A stretch of DNA of 64,000 bases from Apostichopus japonicus (taxonomy: Eukaryota > Echinodermata > Holothuroidea > Aspidochirotida > Stichopodidae). Below, piece by piece: positions 13,016 through 26,200 of the stretch. The position numbers were made by a program, and so were the translations under genes. The number at the start of each line of letters is the position of its first letter. Position 1 is the first letter of the stretch. The notes under the pieces were generated by a model that ran no database searches, was not told where the DNA came from, and worked only from the letters and a program-made list of their open reading frames with translations. The stretch covers positions 16,168,265 to 16,232,264 of the forward strand of contig NC_092573.1 in assembly GCF_037975245.1 (NCBI RefSeq), in the 5' to 3' direction.

Positions 13016-14704
13016 ACCACATAAGTACTAACTTAAACCTGTCCCATCATTCTCTATATATTTTGTGGTTAAATCACTATTTCCTTGACAAGCAGAAAAT
13101 GATTCAAAACTATTTGTATGTTATTGACGAGCAGAAAATGACTAAACTTTAAAAATCTTGCATTTTACTGCTGTAGCAGTAGTCATAGTAATAGCTAGGC
13201 TAGAACAGTGTCACTACCAGTGAAATACAAATGGACAGACTAGACATATTCTAGCAGGAATCTAATACTGATCGATGAAAACTTCGGTTATATCCGACGA
13301 GTTGTATATTTGTTCAGATAAAAGCCGCATTTCAATTTCTTGGCACATTGAGAACGTCGTTAACTGTGCAGTATGTTTCCATAGATATGCACTGTTAAGT
13401 GTTGTTTTTTGTTTATTGTTGCTTTTGAATATTTTTTTCCCCAAGATTCCATCGCTTCCCATCCCGTGTACCAAAATCTTTGTATTTTATTATATTTTCT
13501 CATCGCTTCCATATTGTAGTTCCTTTGCCAGTTGGGCTATATATGGCTATACCAGTTGCCATAGCGATAGTTGCCGATTTCTTCAAACTTGGTGGGAAAC
13601 AACCCCAGGGTGAACATTGTGTCTCGCATACTCAAGGAACCAAGGTCAGAGGTCAAATTTAGTTAAAACCTATTATTAAATTGACATAGAACCTTCACAG
13701 GTATCATGGCAATGTTAAATGCTATCAAGATATGTGATTGCAATGGGGAACCGAGGTTAAATGTCAGATGTATATTTTAAACCAATACCCAGTTCTTAAT
13801 GTACATCTCGTGATGTGTATTGCAACTCTTAGCTATTCCTATATTTAAGATTATTAATTATAAACATTTCATAAGTAGTAGGTACTGTACCTTAAATTTG
13901 ATTGACAAACAATTATTGGGTTCCACTGCACCTTCACCGGTGCTTATTGTCCGCTAGATTGTAGATGGCGCTCTTCGCTTTTCTCCTTATTGTCTGCTCT
14001 CATTGTCCGCTCTTAATGTCCGCTATCTTCAAGCAGGTTAGGCTCGTAGAAATTTATTAGTGGTTAGACTATAATTGTATACAGTGTATACTGTAGAGTG
14101 TATATTGTACATACTAGGAAGTAAGAGACACAAGACACAAATACCTGGCCAGAAAAAGAAAACAAGAGCAAGTTTTTATAGTGTTACGCCTCAGTGCCGG
14201 CTTGATGAATTGATGATTGGAGCGAAGTTTCCCATCGGATCAATTAACCATTTGTATGACAGTTAAGCGTTAATCTATTTTATAACGAAAGGTTTTTTTT
14301 TTTTTTTTTTTGAGTTACTGTAGCCTAGGCCTAACAGTAGGTTAAGACAGACAAAACGATTACTCAGTCCTAGTACGTAAGGCCTAACTTCCGTGTTTTT
14401 AATTATACTTTATAGCGAAACCGAGCCCGCATAGGTCTACAGTAGCGAGATGGATGTTGGCCTAGCCTAGGTCTGTAGAGAAATAATCTGTAGGTCAAAC
14501 CTAACATATCTCAACTTAAGGCCAGGCATAAGAAAGAAAGTTTTACATTTGAATTCGAATAGTTTTCAAATCGCATGAGTTGTTTATTCATCGTTCATTT
14601 TTATGTTCTTCTGAGCTTCTTCCACATTTTACTTGCAATATACACTAACAGGTAGCCTACGTATAGTCATGGGGGATGTGTCATTCTGCCATCGGTAATT
14701 TCTG
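13016..14704. other. Non-coding stretch, no gene seen
   Basis: No exon can be supported. A small run of TTGTCCGCT/TTGTCTGCT-like words recurs four times at about 13945-14027, and a T run lies at about 14292-14310. Confidence 0.45.
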
Positions 14705-14751
14705 CCCACAGGAAATGTGCTCTTTCCGCAGAAAGAGCACATTATTGTGGG
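14705..14751. repeat. Strong near-perfect hairpin
   Basis: A 13-bp perfect stem, AATGTGCTCTTTC (14714-14726) and GAAAGAGCACATT (14731-14743), closes on a CGCA tetraloop. It is extended by an outer 6-bp stem, CCCACA (14705-14710) and TGTGGG (14746-14751), across a small internal loop. No T run or tRNA or histone-type context is seen. It could be the tip of a foldback element or a transcribed hairpin. Confidence 0.85.
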
Positions 14752-14979
14752 TGCATTGTATGCACTGAAGATTGCTTCGCTTCACTCTACCAAGGCCCGC
14801 AAAACCAAAAAATTGGTCATTTACTCGACAGTCAGAATCAGTCTTTGTAATAAACAATCAGCCGTATTTAATTTGTTATATTCAACCAACTAAATATTTC
14901 AAGACAGTTGATCGACTCTTACGAACTTACAATTAAAAATATTCAAGCAACTTTGTACACTAAAGACTGTGTATCAATT

Positions 14980-15230
14980 CCCCAATCAAGGGAAGCCTTG
15001 CAAATCTAACCACCATGTCCTGGCCGGCGGAAATCTCACACCACTTGCTCATTATGCATGTGCATATATTGGTCGCATGGCTGAATGCACACCAGCCTAT
15101 AGCCAGCCAGAGTAATTAGCACAGTGTCATGACAACACAAAGCTGCTTATTGTTCACAAAAAATGAGTAAACTTTGTCAAGTAAGCAGATTTAATTTGGT
15201 GGTTTTGACAGTCAATAGAGCTGTAGTTTG
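14980..15230 (+). repeat. Dispersed repeat, copy 1 of a family also at 33055
   Basis: Shares GGGAAGCCT(T/C)GCAAATCTAACC, a diverged GTCC-GGCC-GG block and AAGCAGATTT-A with 33055-33260 in the same orientation and order. No coding capacity. Boundaries are approximate. Confidence 0.6.
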
Positions 15231-15514
15231 TGTTTCAAATTGCCTTTTTTTATACCCTAAAATCTGCCACTGCCAAATGCTAGAGAAATTCAATACTTTA
15301 CAGTATATAATTCTTCCACATCAAACCTTCCAAAAAAAAAATATGTGCCACAAGAACTTCAGAAAAGAAAAACCCATATTGACATACCAAAAGTCAAGCA
15401 AAACAATATATAATTAAGCTACGCCACACATGTATGCTAACTACAAAGACCATTGCTGAGAAAATCCCTATCCTTTAAACATCAACTAGGGAGATCAACT
15501 TTTTCTTGTCATTT

Positions 15515-15910
15515 TTCATTAATTCATTAATTTGGGAGTTTAACCCAATAAATAAAACATGCCAAAATTGACATTTTGTGTAGTCACCGTGACATGTCTG
15601 AAAACAAAGATCGACCCAAAGGAGCCTCTGGTCACCGTGTGACGTCATTATTGATATACCGCGAAAATCATACGCTAACCTAGGTAGTGTTTAATACCCA
15701 GATAGCGTACAATTTTCCAATTTCGAATGTTTGTGAAGCTATTAGCTTGAAAAGAAACCACATGAAGGCAAATAACTAGGTTTAAGGCAATTTTAAGCGG
15801 AAAATTTTGTAAAATGGGTTATTTTCTTTGCAAAATTGCCACTCGAATGGAAGCATCGTTTATAAAGCAAGAGGGTCAATAGGTACATACAAACGTAAGT
15901 ACTGTAAAAC
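15515..15910 (+). repeat. Terminal part of a THAP-type transposon family (solo copy)
   Basis: Over about 390 bp this matches the reverse complement of 51720-52200, including GGTCACCGTGTGACGTCA, ATACCGCGAAAATCA and CAATTTCGA-TGTTTG. The 51-kb copy forms the right arm of a long-inverted-repeat element around a THAP relic, so this is probably a detached end of the same family. Confidence 0.75.
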
Positions 15911-17147
15911 AGGCAAGTAGCTTGCTGATTCACTGATACAATTTGATTGCAAGATACCGCAAAATGAACAGAAAAATAGACTTTAAGATGTCTTGTGCGT
16001 GATATGTCACAGGAAAATGGATTACGTTACAATCTACAAATTAAAACTTTAACATAAACTTACAACTAATTTTGTGTATTGTTGTAGGTATTTTGATTAC
16101 AGTTTCACAGTTTGAATCAGATTATCTATACGTTAGCCAGGCCCATTTTGTTTGCTTCTGAAGAAGATCGTTCTAGGGTCAAAACATCAGGCCCTCTTAC
16201 TGTAACATGTTTACCTACACAGGCTTTTTGCAGCAAATAAACAGCTTTCTTCTTTTCTCTTTGATGTTTAATACTTCAGCTGTCTCTTTGGTTTCATCTG
16301 AGCTGATTTTTGATCAGACTTTCGAGATATATTATAAGTGTGGGTGTTATTTTATTGGGTGTTTTTTTCTTGGTAACTTGAGTCTTACTGAATTTCTGAC
16401 ATATTGACCAATACAGTATTCCACATTTTGTTAAAAATGAAGTAAATCTGTAAGCTCTTATCCATCCTGGAAGGCTGGTAAGATAGGCTACTGTTAGCCG
16501 TGCCCCCAAAACTTTGCAGTGTTTGTCATTACCAGAACTGATATGACCTTTAAATTTGCAGAATTTTTTAGGTAGATGAATTAAATTTTATATTCAGTAC
16601 TCAGTACTTAGAAATCAAAACATTGTCTTCCTGAATGAGGGCTGTTTTTGACATTGCAAAGTTCATTTGGAGGGGCAGAGAGCACTGAACCTTTGGGGGC
16701 ACATGCCTCCCCTATCCCCCCCCCCCCAGCCCCCTTCCATATGCCATTGTAAATGGCTGAAAATTTTGTATTTTACTCATACTTAGTGGAACCCAACCAT
16801 CTGATGTAGATTACAATAGCCACAATGGGTTCCACTAATTATTCAAGGAGGGGGGGATCTTGGAGGAACTTCATACTTTGTATGTATCCATTTGAGTAAG
16901 ATATATCAAAATCGGAAATCTTGTATACGTTCGCATTCCTTAAAGTAAATTATGAATGAACTTGATGCTTGATATGTAGCTTTGCATTACAGGTAGTGCA
17001 AGAATCTTGCTGATCATATGAAGTCAGTAATGTTACATCTTGTGTGCTTTGTAACTTTTGAATTATCTCATATACTGTATATGGTGTTGTAGGCAATCAT
17101 TAAGCTGTTTGGCTTTCTTTTTAACTTATTTTCCTTTTCTTCCTCAG
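15911..17147. other. Non-coding stretch upstream of the semaphorin
   Basis: Contains a C run at about 16717-16729 and an inverted repeat at 16783-16838. The first recognised semaphorin exon is preceded by a good polypyrimidine tract and AG at 17146-17147, so an untranslated first exon and promoter must lie further upstream, unidentified. Confidence 0.4.
16783..16838. repeat. 13-bp perfect inverted repeat
   Basis: TTAGTGGAACCCA (16783-16795) and TGGGTTCCACTAA (16826-16838) are exact reverse complements around a 30-nt spacer. It may be a small hairpin or a remnant of a tiny inverted-repeat element. Confidence 0.8.
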
Positions 17148-17278
17148 AGAACGTTTCTGATAACTCTTCAACATGATGTTGAGTCTTAGTGTAGCCTGTC
17201 TTGCTGGCTTCTTACTAGCTTTTCAAGCACAAGGGATCTTAGTGAACATCAGTGCCACAATTAAGCTACCAGAGACGG
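17148..17278 (+). CDS. Semaphorin first coding exon with signal peptide
   Basis: The exon opens after a polypyrimidine tract and AG, has a 25-nt 5' UTR, then tandem ATG codons at 17173 and 17176. It encodes MMLSLSVACLAGFLLAFQAQ, a typical cleavable signal, and ends in phase 1 at GTAAGT. The acceptor implies an upstream non-coding exon. Confidence 0.88.
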
Positions 17279-20200
17279 GTAAGTAATGTGGTATTAAAAG
17301 TACTAAATACTAGCCGTGTGAATAGGTAGTTTTGCAAACATGTCCCTTTGAATTTAACTGTGTGTAAGGATGATTATGACAGCTAAACTTATTTAAGCTC
17401 AAACTGCTGTATGGTCTAGGCTTTTCTTATATTATCTATGTGGTTCCTACTGTATACAATCTGGAAAACAGGAGCCAGAACATCACCATATTGTAAAGAC
17501 ATTGCCTTCAAAATTTTAATTAAACATTCCAGACAATGGTACATAAGAATATTGGTGTATCTTAACTGACAAAAGTATTGTATTGTTTTGCATAGTGGGG
17601 AGTTGGCATAATGAGTATCCGTATGAAAATTGGCATTGAACAATGTTAACCCAGCATAAATGGTCCATAAAGTAGTATTTGTCTGAGTGTATCTTAATTC
17701 GACATGATCTCTAAAGCACTCAAGGAAATCTGAGTAGTTTAAGGATAAAATGATGTGGTATTGCATTCCATATGTGAGCAGCCAAGAGAAGGCTATGATG
17801 TACATGATGCAAGTATCCATTACTGTACTGAGTCAACATTGTTCACTCTGTAGGCTACAGTCAATTGTCTTTTCAATAGGTATGTTATGTATGGAGGTCA
17901 AGACATTTGCTCATGCATGCAACTTATTTATGTTTTGATGTTATTGTATTATTATTATTATTATTATTTTGATTAAACTATTGGTGTGCATGTTTCATGA
18001 GCTCTATCTCTGCAAATGGGCCAAAATGTTGACTAAAATGTGAATTGTCATGATTGTGATTATTTACAGTACTAGACAATACCAATACAAATTTGAGTTG
18101 GGGTTCGGTTAGTTCGTGTTCATAATGGACTGCGTAGTGAGGCTTTATCTGCCTTTGAAGCTTATCTTTCATTAGCAAGTTTAGTTGACTGTTTTCTTCT
18201 CAAAGTATCTGTAGGTATCTTCATGTGTATCCTCATGTATATTCAATGTTATACTGTGCCTATTAGGTAATTTCTCCTGGTCTATGTAGATCTTCCCTTG
18301 GCAGTCTTAAGAAAATTGTTATGACCACAATTTATCCTACTGGCAAATAGCCAATCGGTTCAGGGAGTTAAAGAACAAGCTTTAATGCAAACTTAATATC
18401 TGAAATCACAAGATCATTAATGTCACTCATTTGAGTGTCTATTTTACTACCTAAACAGACCTTTGTCTTAAATGTTAATATTGCATTTATCTGGACTTTT
18501 TAGCATTCCATTGTCACTCATATATCAGCAACTTGCGATTGATGAAAGAGAGATTAGTGATAGAATTTTATTAAGCAAAGCCTAATTAACGAGTAATTAA
18601 CCTTTTTGTAAAAATTGACTATTTTGTTCACCCAAACAATTATGCATGCATGCAAACCACACCATTCGTATTCATATTTTAAACTCAACCAATCAAATCA
18701 TCTGTATCCTGTGACGTCAGACAATAACAAATGCGCCTATTTCACTCATATTACTGTATATGATCATTGATGTACTATACTACTAGATATGACTGAACCA
18801 TGCATACAACCTACAGATGTATACTATACTGTGGATTCATATTGCACACAGTGAACTTGTACAAGACTACATGTAGACTTGTACTAGCCAATTGATGCAA
18901 GATGAAAACACAAAGCAGTTTTATGATTGTTATGAAATGATGACAATAGCACAACAGTCTGTATATCAATACACATGATGGAGTATTACCCTGTTCAGAT
19001 TTACACAATGCATTTAAGCACACTTGTACTGTAATATGACACTGCTTTCCTTTTCCTGCCGTCTTCACGCATAATTTATTCCAAAAGAACCATCCGATTG
19101 TAGAACATTTATTCAGTATGTTAAAAGTTTGAGTGACTGTATGTCAATATGAATCAGGTTTCAATGACATTTATTTCTGAGTATTGTCAATACTGAGTAG
19201 GAAAAGTGTATTACCTGGTCGATAATTCAGTGCCAGAGTAGTGTGGGGCTTTTTCTTGTACATACATGTATACAAGTTGCATTCTTGCAACGTACTGTAT
19301 ATAAATTACACAAAACCATAGGATTGATGTTTGGTGATGATCTTTATGTAGTATTTAATAGAGAAATGCATGCTAAAAAGTATGGTATGTATGAGAAAGT
19401 TATTTTTGAATTTTTTGAATTTTGATATTCAACAATAAATGTAAATTGCAATCGGTATTTCTCAAAGGAAAAAGTTTTCACTGCTGTTCATCATATAACA
19501 TATATCTCAGTAGAAAACTCAATGTTTAGGAATTACTATCTTAATTTTATAGCGTTGCAGGTAATCCTTGCCAATTATGTGGCAGCACTGCCCTTTTAAT
19601 ATTGATTAAACTCCTGATAACCAATTTGTTCTTGGAAAGTCCCAGTTTCCCTCCATCTCTCCTCACAGACATGTAACAGAAAGTTGTCCGAAGAATTTTA
19701 AAAATAAGGATTTAATGTCTGTTGCTTTACCTCTCGGATAGTTGGCTTCTTTGGAAATACACTTCAAATTGTGGCATGATGCTTGAGGTTTCTTAGAAGC
19801 ATTTCATGATCTATGTGGTATATTTTAGTTTAGTGCTGGTAATGGTGTAGTTAGTTGGAAACATTGAAGTCTATAACATTCAACATTGTCATAGGCTAGA
19901 GTAGTATTGAGTATTGATACAGCTGTTGTACTTTAACACACACCCTACAAGGAAGTGTTTCCTGATTCACCAGATACTGTAAACATGGTGACGAATCAGG
20001 AAATAAGCAGCTTGCTTTCTGGTGTATGATAGGAAGTGAATGGTAAAGTAATGGCTATTACTTAGTATTTGGAATTTACATTGGGATGTGCCAAGTATCA
20101 CAAAGCTCTGGAGTAGGGTGTTGTCGTAGGTGTTATTGTCGTACCAGTATAGTCACTGTACACACTTTTATATCACAATTATTACCTTAGTTTATGAGGA

Positions 20201-23200
20201 TGGTATTTGCTTGCTAAAATCTGAACATAATACTTACTGGTATGGTAAAATAATGGTGTTTTACAGTATTCCTTTCAATTTGCACAATGATAATGGAGCA
20301 CAGAAGATATGTACACAAAGAAATGTGTAACCAATTAGCCAATAAATGTTGACTTATAGTATTCACTTCAAGCCCAGAAGTTGTGATAGTGTCAGAATGT
20401 TACACACAGTAGTAAACAAAAGTCTTGCAATTAATTCTGAGACTATTCTTTGAAGTTTGTTACCTCCATTAATTACTGTCCTACGTCATTACTTTTTGAA
20501 ACTTTATGGAAGTGCAAGCAAAGAATAATTGTTATGAAAAATGTGTTGACATTAATCGTCCCATTAAAACTAAGATTTAGGTATATTTCCCATCAGATCA
20601 TTTGTGTATGTTTGTGTTTGCTACCATCCAGTCAATGTACCTTTATATATTTACATATTTCATACCATCCAGTCAATGTACATATATATTTACATACATC
20701 ATACCATCCCGTCAATATATGTATATATTTACATATATCATACCATCCCGTCAATATATGTATATATTTACATACATCATACCATCCCGTCAATATATGT
20801 ATATATTTACATACATCATACCATCCTGTCAATATATGTATATATATTTACATATTTCATACCATCCAGTCAATGAACGTAATTTACATACATCATACCA
20901 TCCCGTCAATATATGTATATATTTACATATTTCATACCATCCAGTCAATGAACGTATATATATTAACATATTTCATACAGTTTTCTCCTATTTTTGTTGT
21001 AGATGTGGAATCTCTACCATTAAACTCTACAATGGAAAACCCATACTTCAAGATCTTAAATGAATTGCATGGCAAGATTTATATTGGTGGCAAAAAGCAG
21101 GTCGTCATTTATGACCCAGACATGAGTATCACAGACAGTAAGGTAGGAATTTGAAAAACTCTGTCATGAAATATTATGAAATATATCAAAAATATATATG
21201 ACAAATATACAAAGAAATATATTTGTCATGAGTTGAATTAAATAATCTTCGGTTTTGTGAAAGCTCACTACAATGCATGATAGCAATATGAATTCCCTGC
21301 ACTAGACTCTGCATTACTCATTACAAAATATATGAACTGTTTGTAAACTTTTTAAAATGTGAGTCACTGTTGCACTATGTATGTTGAGACTGCCATATGC
21401 CAGTAACACAAATGGCTTAGTTTGTAACCATTTAGTTAACTATTACAGAAAAAGGTGAGTAGAAACAATTATGAAGGGGCACAGTTTGATATTTATGACT
21501 AGATTCAATTTATTTAATAATTTAATAATGATAATAATAATTTTACTAAACACTTTATGAGACGCCAATTATAAGCAAAAGTTGTGAAAAGTGCTGTACA
21601 GATATCAACAAAAACAAAACAGTGATTTATCATGTATGCATGATAGATAATTGAGAAGGGAATTCCATGACTTTGGATCAGAGATCTACAAAAAGCATGC
21701 TTACTATGTGTAAGATCTACAGTTTGAGGAACAAGTAAAGTAACAAAATTAGATTGATTATATTTCCAGTTAAGAATACCATTACTTTAATGTACAATTT
21801 GTTGGATTTTTGCAACATTAAAAATGTAGTGATATAATTTTGTTTATGCTGCAAGTATTAGAAGTTCATATTTATTTTGAGCAATCAATAAGATCTTCCT
21901 TTCTTCTTAACAGAGGATTATATTTCCAGAAGGAGAGCTAACAAATTTGATCCCTTGTAAATCCATTGCCGGTGAGGTACAGTTGCTTTTCTTATCTCTG
22001 TTATCATATTCATGAATATTTGCTAATTTGTGATGTTCTCTCTGGCATTCCCTGATATTTGCTGTTAAGCAAGACCAACAAGTCTCCTGATTATAGTGGA
22101 GGGTGAAATATCTCTTCAAATACTGTACTTAACAGAAATATATTCCTTTCAGAAATCGCCTCCTTTACTAGTACTGGTTTTAATTGATCTCGTATGGCAA
22201 GTAACCACCGGGTGGGTGGTCACTGTGATTCCCTTGTGTTGTGCTATCGCAAACCAGTAAACCCATAAGAGACATAGACATAAGTTCATAAATAACTTTT
22301 ATGGTGCAGCAATTTCTTTCTACCAGGCAATCTTTTCTTCACCATGTTTGTGTGTGTGTTGATTCTTACGATTGCATGAACCATTAAACTTCTCCTAAGC
22401 ATTAACTGGATGCAATTATTATGTAGGCCTGGAGTTACAGCATACTTGATTGAACAAATTGGAACTTGAAAGGTGCGTACTTGGCAAAGCTATAAAGACG
22501 CTGTATAAAGTTGACAAGTGATTACCTTGTAATTGACACCTGAGTAGAAATTGCTCATCAGATATTTTTTAAGTGAGATTCTTTTATGTTTATGCAACAA
22601 TGCTGCACAAAGATGGGCTGGTTGAATAACTGCACAATACTTCCAGTGCTGTTTAATAGCAATTCCTATTGTTACGGCATGAAATGATGGTTGTTGATGA
22701 ATACAACCATAATTTGATTAGCAGGGGGAAATGGGAGGGGAAACAAAATCATCAAACGTTGCCAAAAACTTAATGGGTTGTAAAACATTGCTAAGCAGCT
22801 AGAAGCTTGGGCAACATCAACCTTGACATAGCAGCATTTTAAGAACCCAGGACATACCTCCCCTATCATCCATGCTAAACAGACATTATGTTAATTTCCA
22901 CAAACAATTGGAATCATACTCTGGCCTGCTACTCAGATTTTGGTGTGTTGGTTGTTTTTAGAACATATAATATAATTCTGTGTACTGGTTTAACAGACCT
23001 TGCAATACAGGACCATAACATAAATGTGCCAAATTAAAATAGTATTCTGACTTGTGGATCTACTTTGTGAATCTTAACTCTACCCTGCATTTTGTACATG
23101 TATATTTGTGTACTCACATGTTATAGCAGAAGTGTTAAAGGACATTTGCTTATAACTTTGTAGACTCCTTTATATCTGTGTGAAATTAATGTTAGAAAAG

Positions 23201-26200
23201 AAGGAAGTTGAGCATTTACCTTGTCTTTTTCTAGCTGTAGATGTTTGTTTTCATTCTCTGAGCACTGAATGTCTATTGGACTACAGTTTGTTGTTGTCAA
23301 CACTAAAATGTGAAATGGAATAGTGTCTTATAGACAAGACCTGTAGTGGCTTCATGAATGTTAAGAGCTAAATGTAAAATTGCTAGGCAGCTGCTCCTTA
23401 TACCTGACAATATCCATCTTGAATAATGTTTGTAAAACTAACAAGTCTTCTTTAGTGATAGTTATTACCATTCATTTGCTGGAAGGGTACCAGTCAGGTG
23501 CCACATTGCCTTGTATTTTATTTCATCAGAGTCACACTCAGTTCTGTAGATGAAAGAAATGGATAGGGAAGGCATTTCAATAAATATGTAAAATATAAGA
23601 ACACTGTGTAGATACTACAATTGGTATGTATTTAATGCTATCTCAACCAACTTGGATATTTGCTTTTTTCCATTTACATAGGATGCCGACAAAATATGTC
23701 AGCATTACATCCGAGTTGCTGAAAGGATAAACAGCACTGACTTCTTATTTTGTGGTACAAATAGCCTGGAACCATATTGTCACTATGTCAAGGTGAGCTG
23801 ACAAGATTAAATACAAATGTTTTTCATTTATGTTAATGTTTTCATTTATTTTGTATGTGGTAAACACTAGTGATAAGACTAATAACTCTGACCACTGACT
23901 GCAACAGTTACAGCTCAATAACCAGCAATGTCTTCTCATTCAAGAATGAGTGGTAACAACAATACATCTACTCTTCTCTCATGTCGTTATTTTGGCGATA
24001 TCTTGTTCATTTGTTATGTCAAAACTGTTCTGATATTGATTGTTTAAACTTTGATTGAGATATTTATTTCTATGTGCTCAATAAAGATGATTCAGTGTAG
24101 TAGTACAGTGGCCTCACTGTACCTGCTTGTATGCTTTGGTGTAGCAAAGGTGACTTGTTAGATATAGTACCATCCACTGGACACGGACGGGTAGCAAATA
24201 AAAAGACAAGTTTGACGGATTTCAGACGAGTTGGAAATACAGTAACAAAATGGAACAGACCAATCTGTATAAGAAGTGGACGGTTTCTAAACAAAAGCAA
24301 CGACTAATTCTTATCAGATTATAACGTTCTCCACTGCATGTAGGAAGAAGCCAAGGTAATTAGTAAACATCCATTGTTAACAACTCGTCTGTAAACAGAC
24401 AATCTTGGAATATATACAGTATATAATGGAATATATATGTGAATCAATAAAACTCAGGGCTTTCATTTACAAAAAGAAGTGGGAACTTAATGTTGCTTTT
24501 TGTACAATTCATTTTAGGAAAACACAAGAGGGAATTTGACCTTTCATGCACAAGTACTCATTTTTAGCAAGTGGCTAAAGTTGTGAAATTCTAGGCCTGT
24601 AGTCTCGGCTATGTCTATGCTATATGTACTATGTCTCGACAATGTCTCGACTATGCTTGTAGTCTTGACTATGATCTTTTGGCGTTGAATTTATCATTGT
24701 AAAAATTTAAGTCAAATTGAGCTTTTAATTAAAATGCTGACTAGAACAGTCAATAGTTTCTAATGGATTTACCAAATTCGATCATAGAAACAGCAATGTA
24801 TCTTTGCATACTGGTTTACAGATTGGATTAATTATGAAGTGATGAGATACATTATTTACAGTGTTCAAAAATACACAATCTGTTATGAGAGATACAACTA
24901 AAATACATCTTGGTGAAACAGTAGCACTTCCAAATTGGTGTCTTCATCATCTCATTTAACGATGAAATACCCAGTTTCTCAAAGATATACATTAGTAGCC
25001 ATGTTGAACTGTATCATAAAGCCTAGCTAACTTATTTGACTTAACTTATTTGATTATAGAAATGGCAGGTTAATGGTTAAGAAGTTATACCTTACTGTAA
25101 CACAACTAGTCCTAGTCAATTGACAGTGTGGTTACTGATATCTGTATATCAGAAGTGAAAAGTCCCAAAGTCTACAAACAAGAAAGAAGCAGAAGGTATC
25201 GTTGTGCTGACTATGAAAATGTTTTTCTTTGGGCTACCTGTAATTCTATGGGAAGTTCAGTAGGTTGATATTTTCCATCATCCATGATATTCAATGTGAA
25301 TCAGTTAATGTTAGCTGTGTGATTTGTTTGCTATTTTCTTTAATGGAACATTCTGTTTGTCGGTTTCGTGTGATTAAACCGTACATGTATATATGTTAGA
25401 CAAGAAAATTAACTTGAGAATTAAAAGCTGTGCAGTCATGTTTAGTGGATTTATGTGCAGTGTGTCCAACTGGATATGTTGAAGTCACATGTTTGGTCCT
25501 GTTCCACTTAAGAAGAACTATAGACAGATTGAAGCTACTATGAATTATGATGAACATATTGAACGCTCTGTAAGATATCTGCTTGGTTTGTTGTTGCTTT
25601 ACATGATTATAGTTTAGGATAGTTAACAAGGTAGAGGAATACACAGTTTACTTTAACGTCAGGTAGTCTTATTCACACTCCTCATGCCAGAAGGTTTATT
25701 GTTAAGCTTGGCTACCTAGGTTGTGATAAATAACCATGATATTTATTGTCAGCATTGTAAATGATTTTTTCAAATTCCTTTATATAAATTAATTCCAGAA
25801 ATCATAACAACAACATTTTATAGTCTTCTTGTAGCTTGTTATTCTCTCTGTGTTAAGAGTACATGTGACAGAGTAATATTATCTTACTTTGGCACAAGCA
25901 AAAAGTATATTACAGTTACTCCTCAACTCATGTACAGTCGAGTTCACTAGGAGTGTATTATTTGAAGGAAAAGTGAAGAGGATTGACATAAAGTTACAGG
26001 ATTTAGAGCTCATCATGAACGCAACGAAAGTCTTGAAGTGCTACTTGAAGAGATTAACCATTTGCTAAAGAACTACCATTAGGCCTTGAACATGCGGTGA
26101 AAGCTTTTTATTAGTTTGTTATTTAAACACTCTTTCTTTCTAAGTATATTTATTGTTTTACTTTTCGAATGATATGAAGAATGAATTGGATGAGTGTTGG

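Noticed and set aside
17416-17820. 134-codon minus-strand frame in semaphorin intron 1
   Set aside because: No recognisable domain, no splice context and composition like surrounding intron.
20450-21154. 234-codon plus-strand frame
   Set aside because: Most of it is the TA-rich minisatellite. Only its end (21003-21142) is a real exon, shown by the acceptor, the donor and Sema domain sequence.
21198-21229. 12-bp AT-rich inverted repeat (ATGACAAATATA)
   Set aside because: Low complexity makes chance pairing likely, and no element boundary is seen.
24103-24122. 8-bp palindrome GTACAGTG-GCCT-CACTGTAC
   Set aside because: Short stems of this size are expected by chance in 64 kb.
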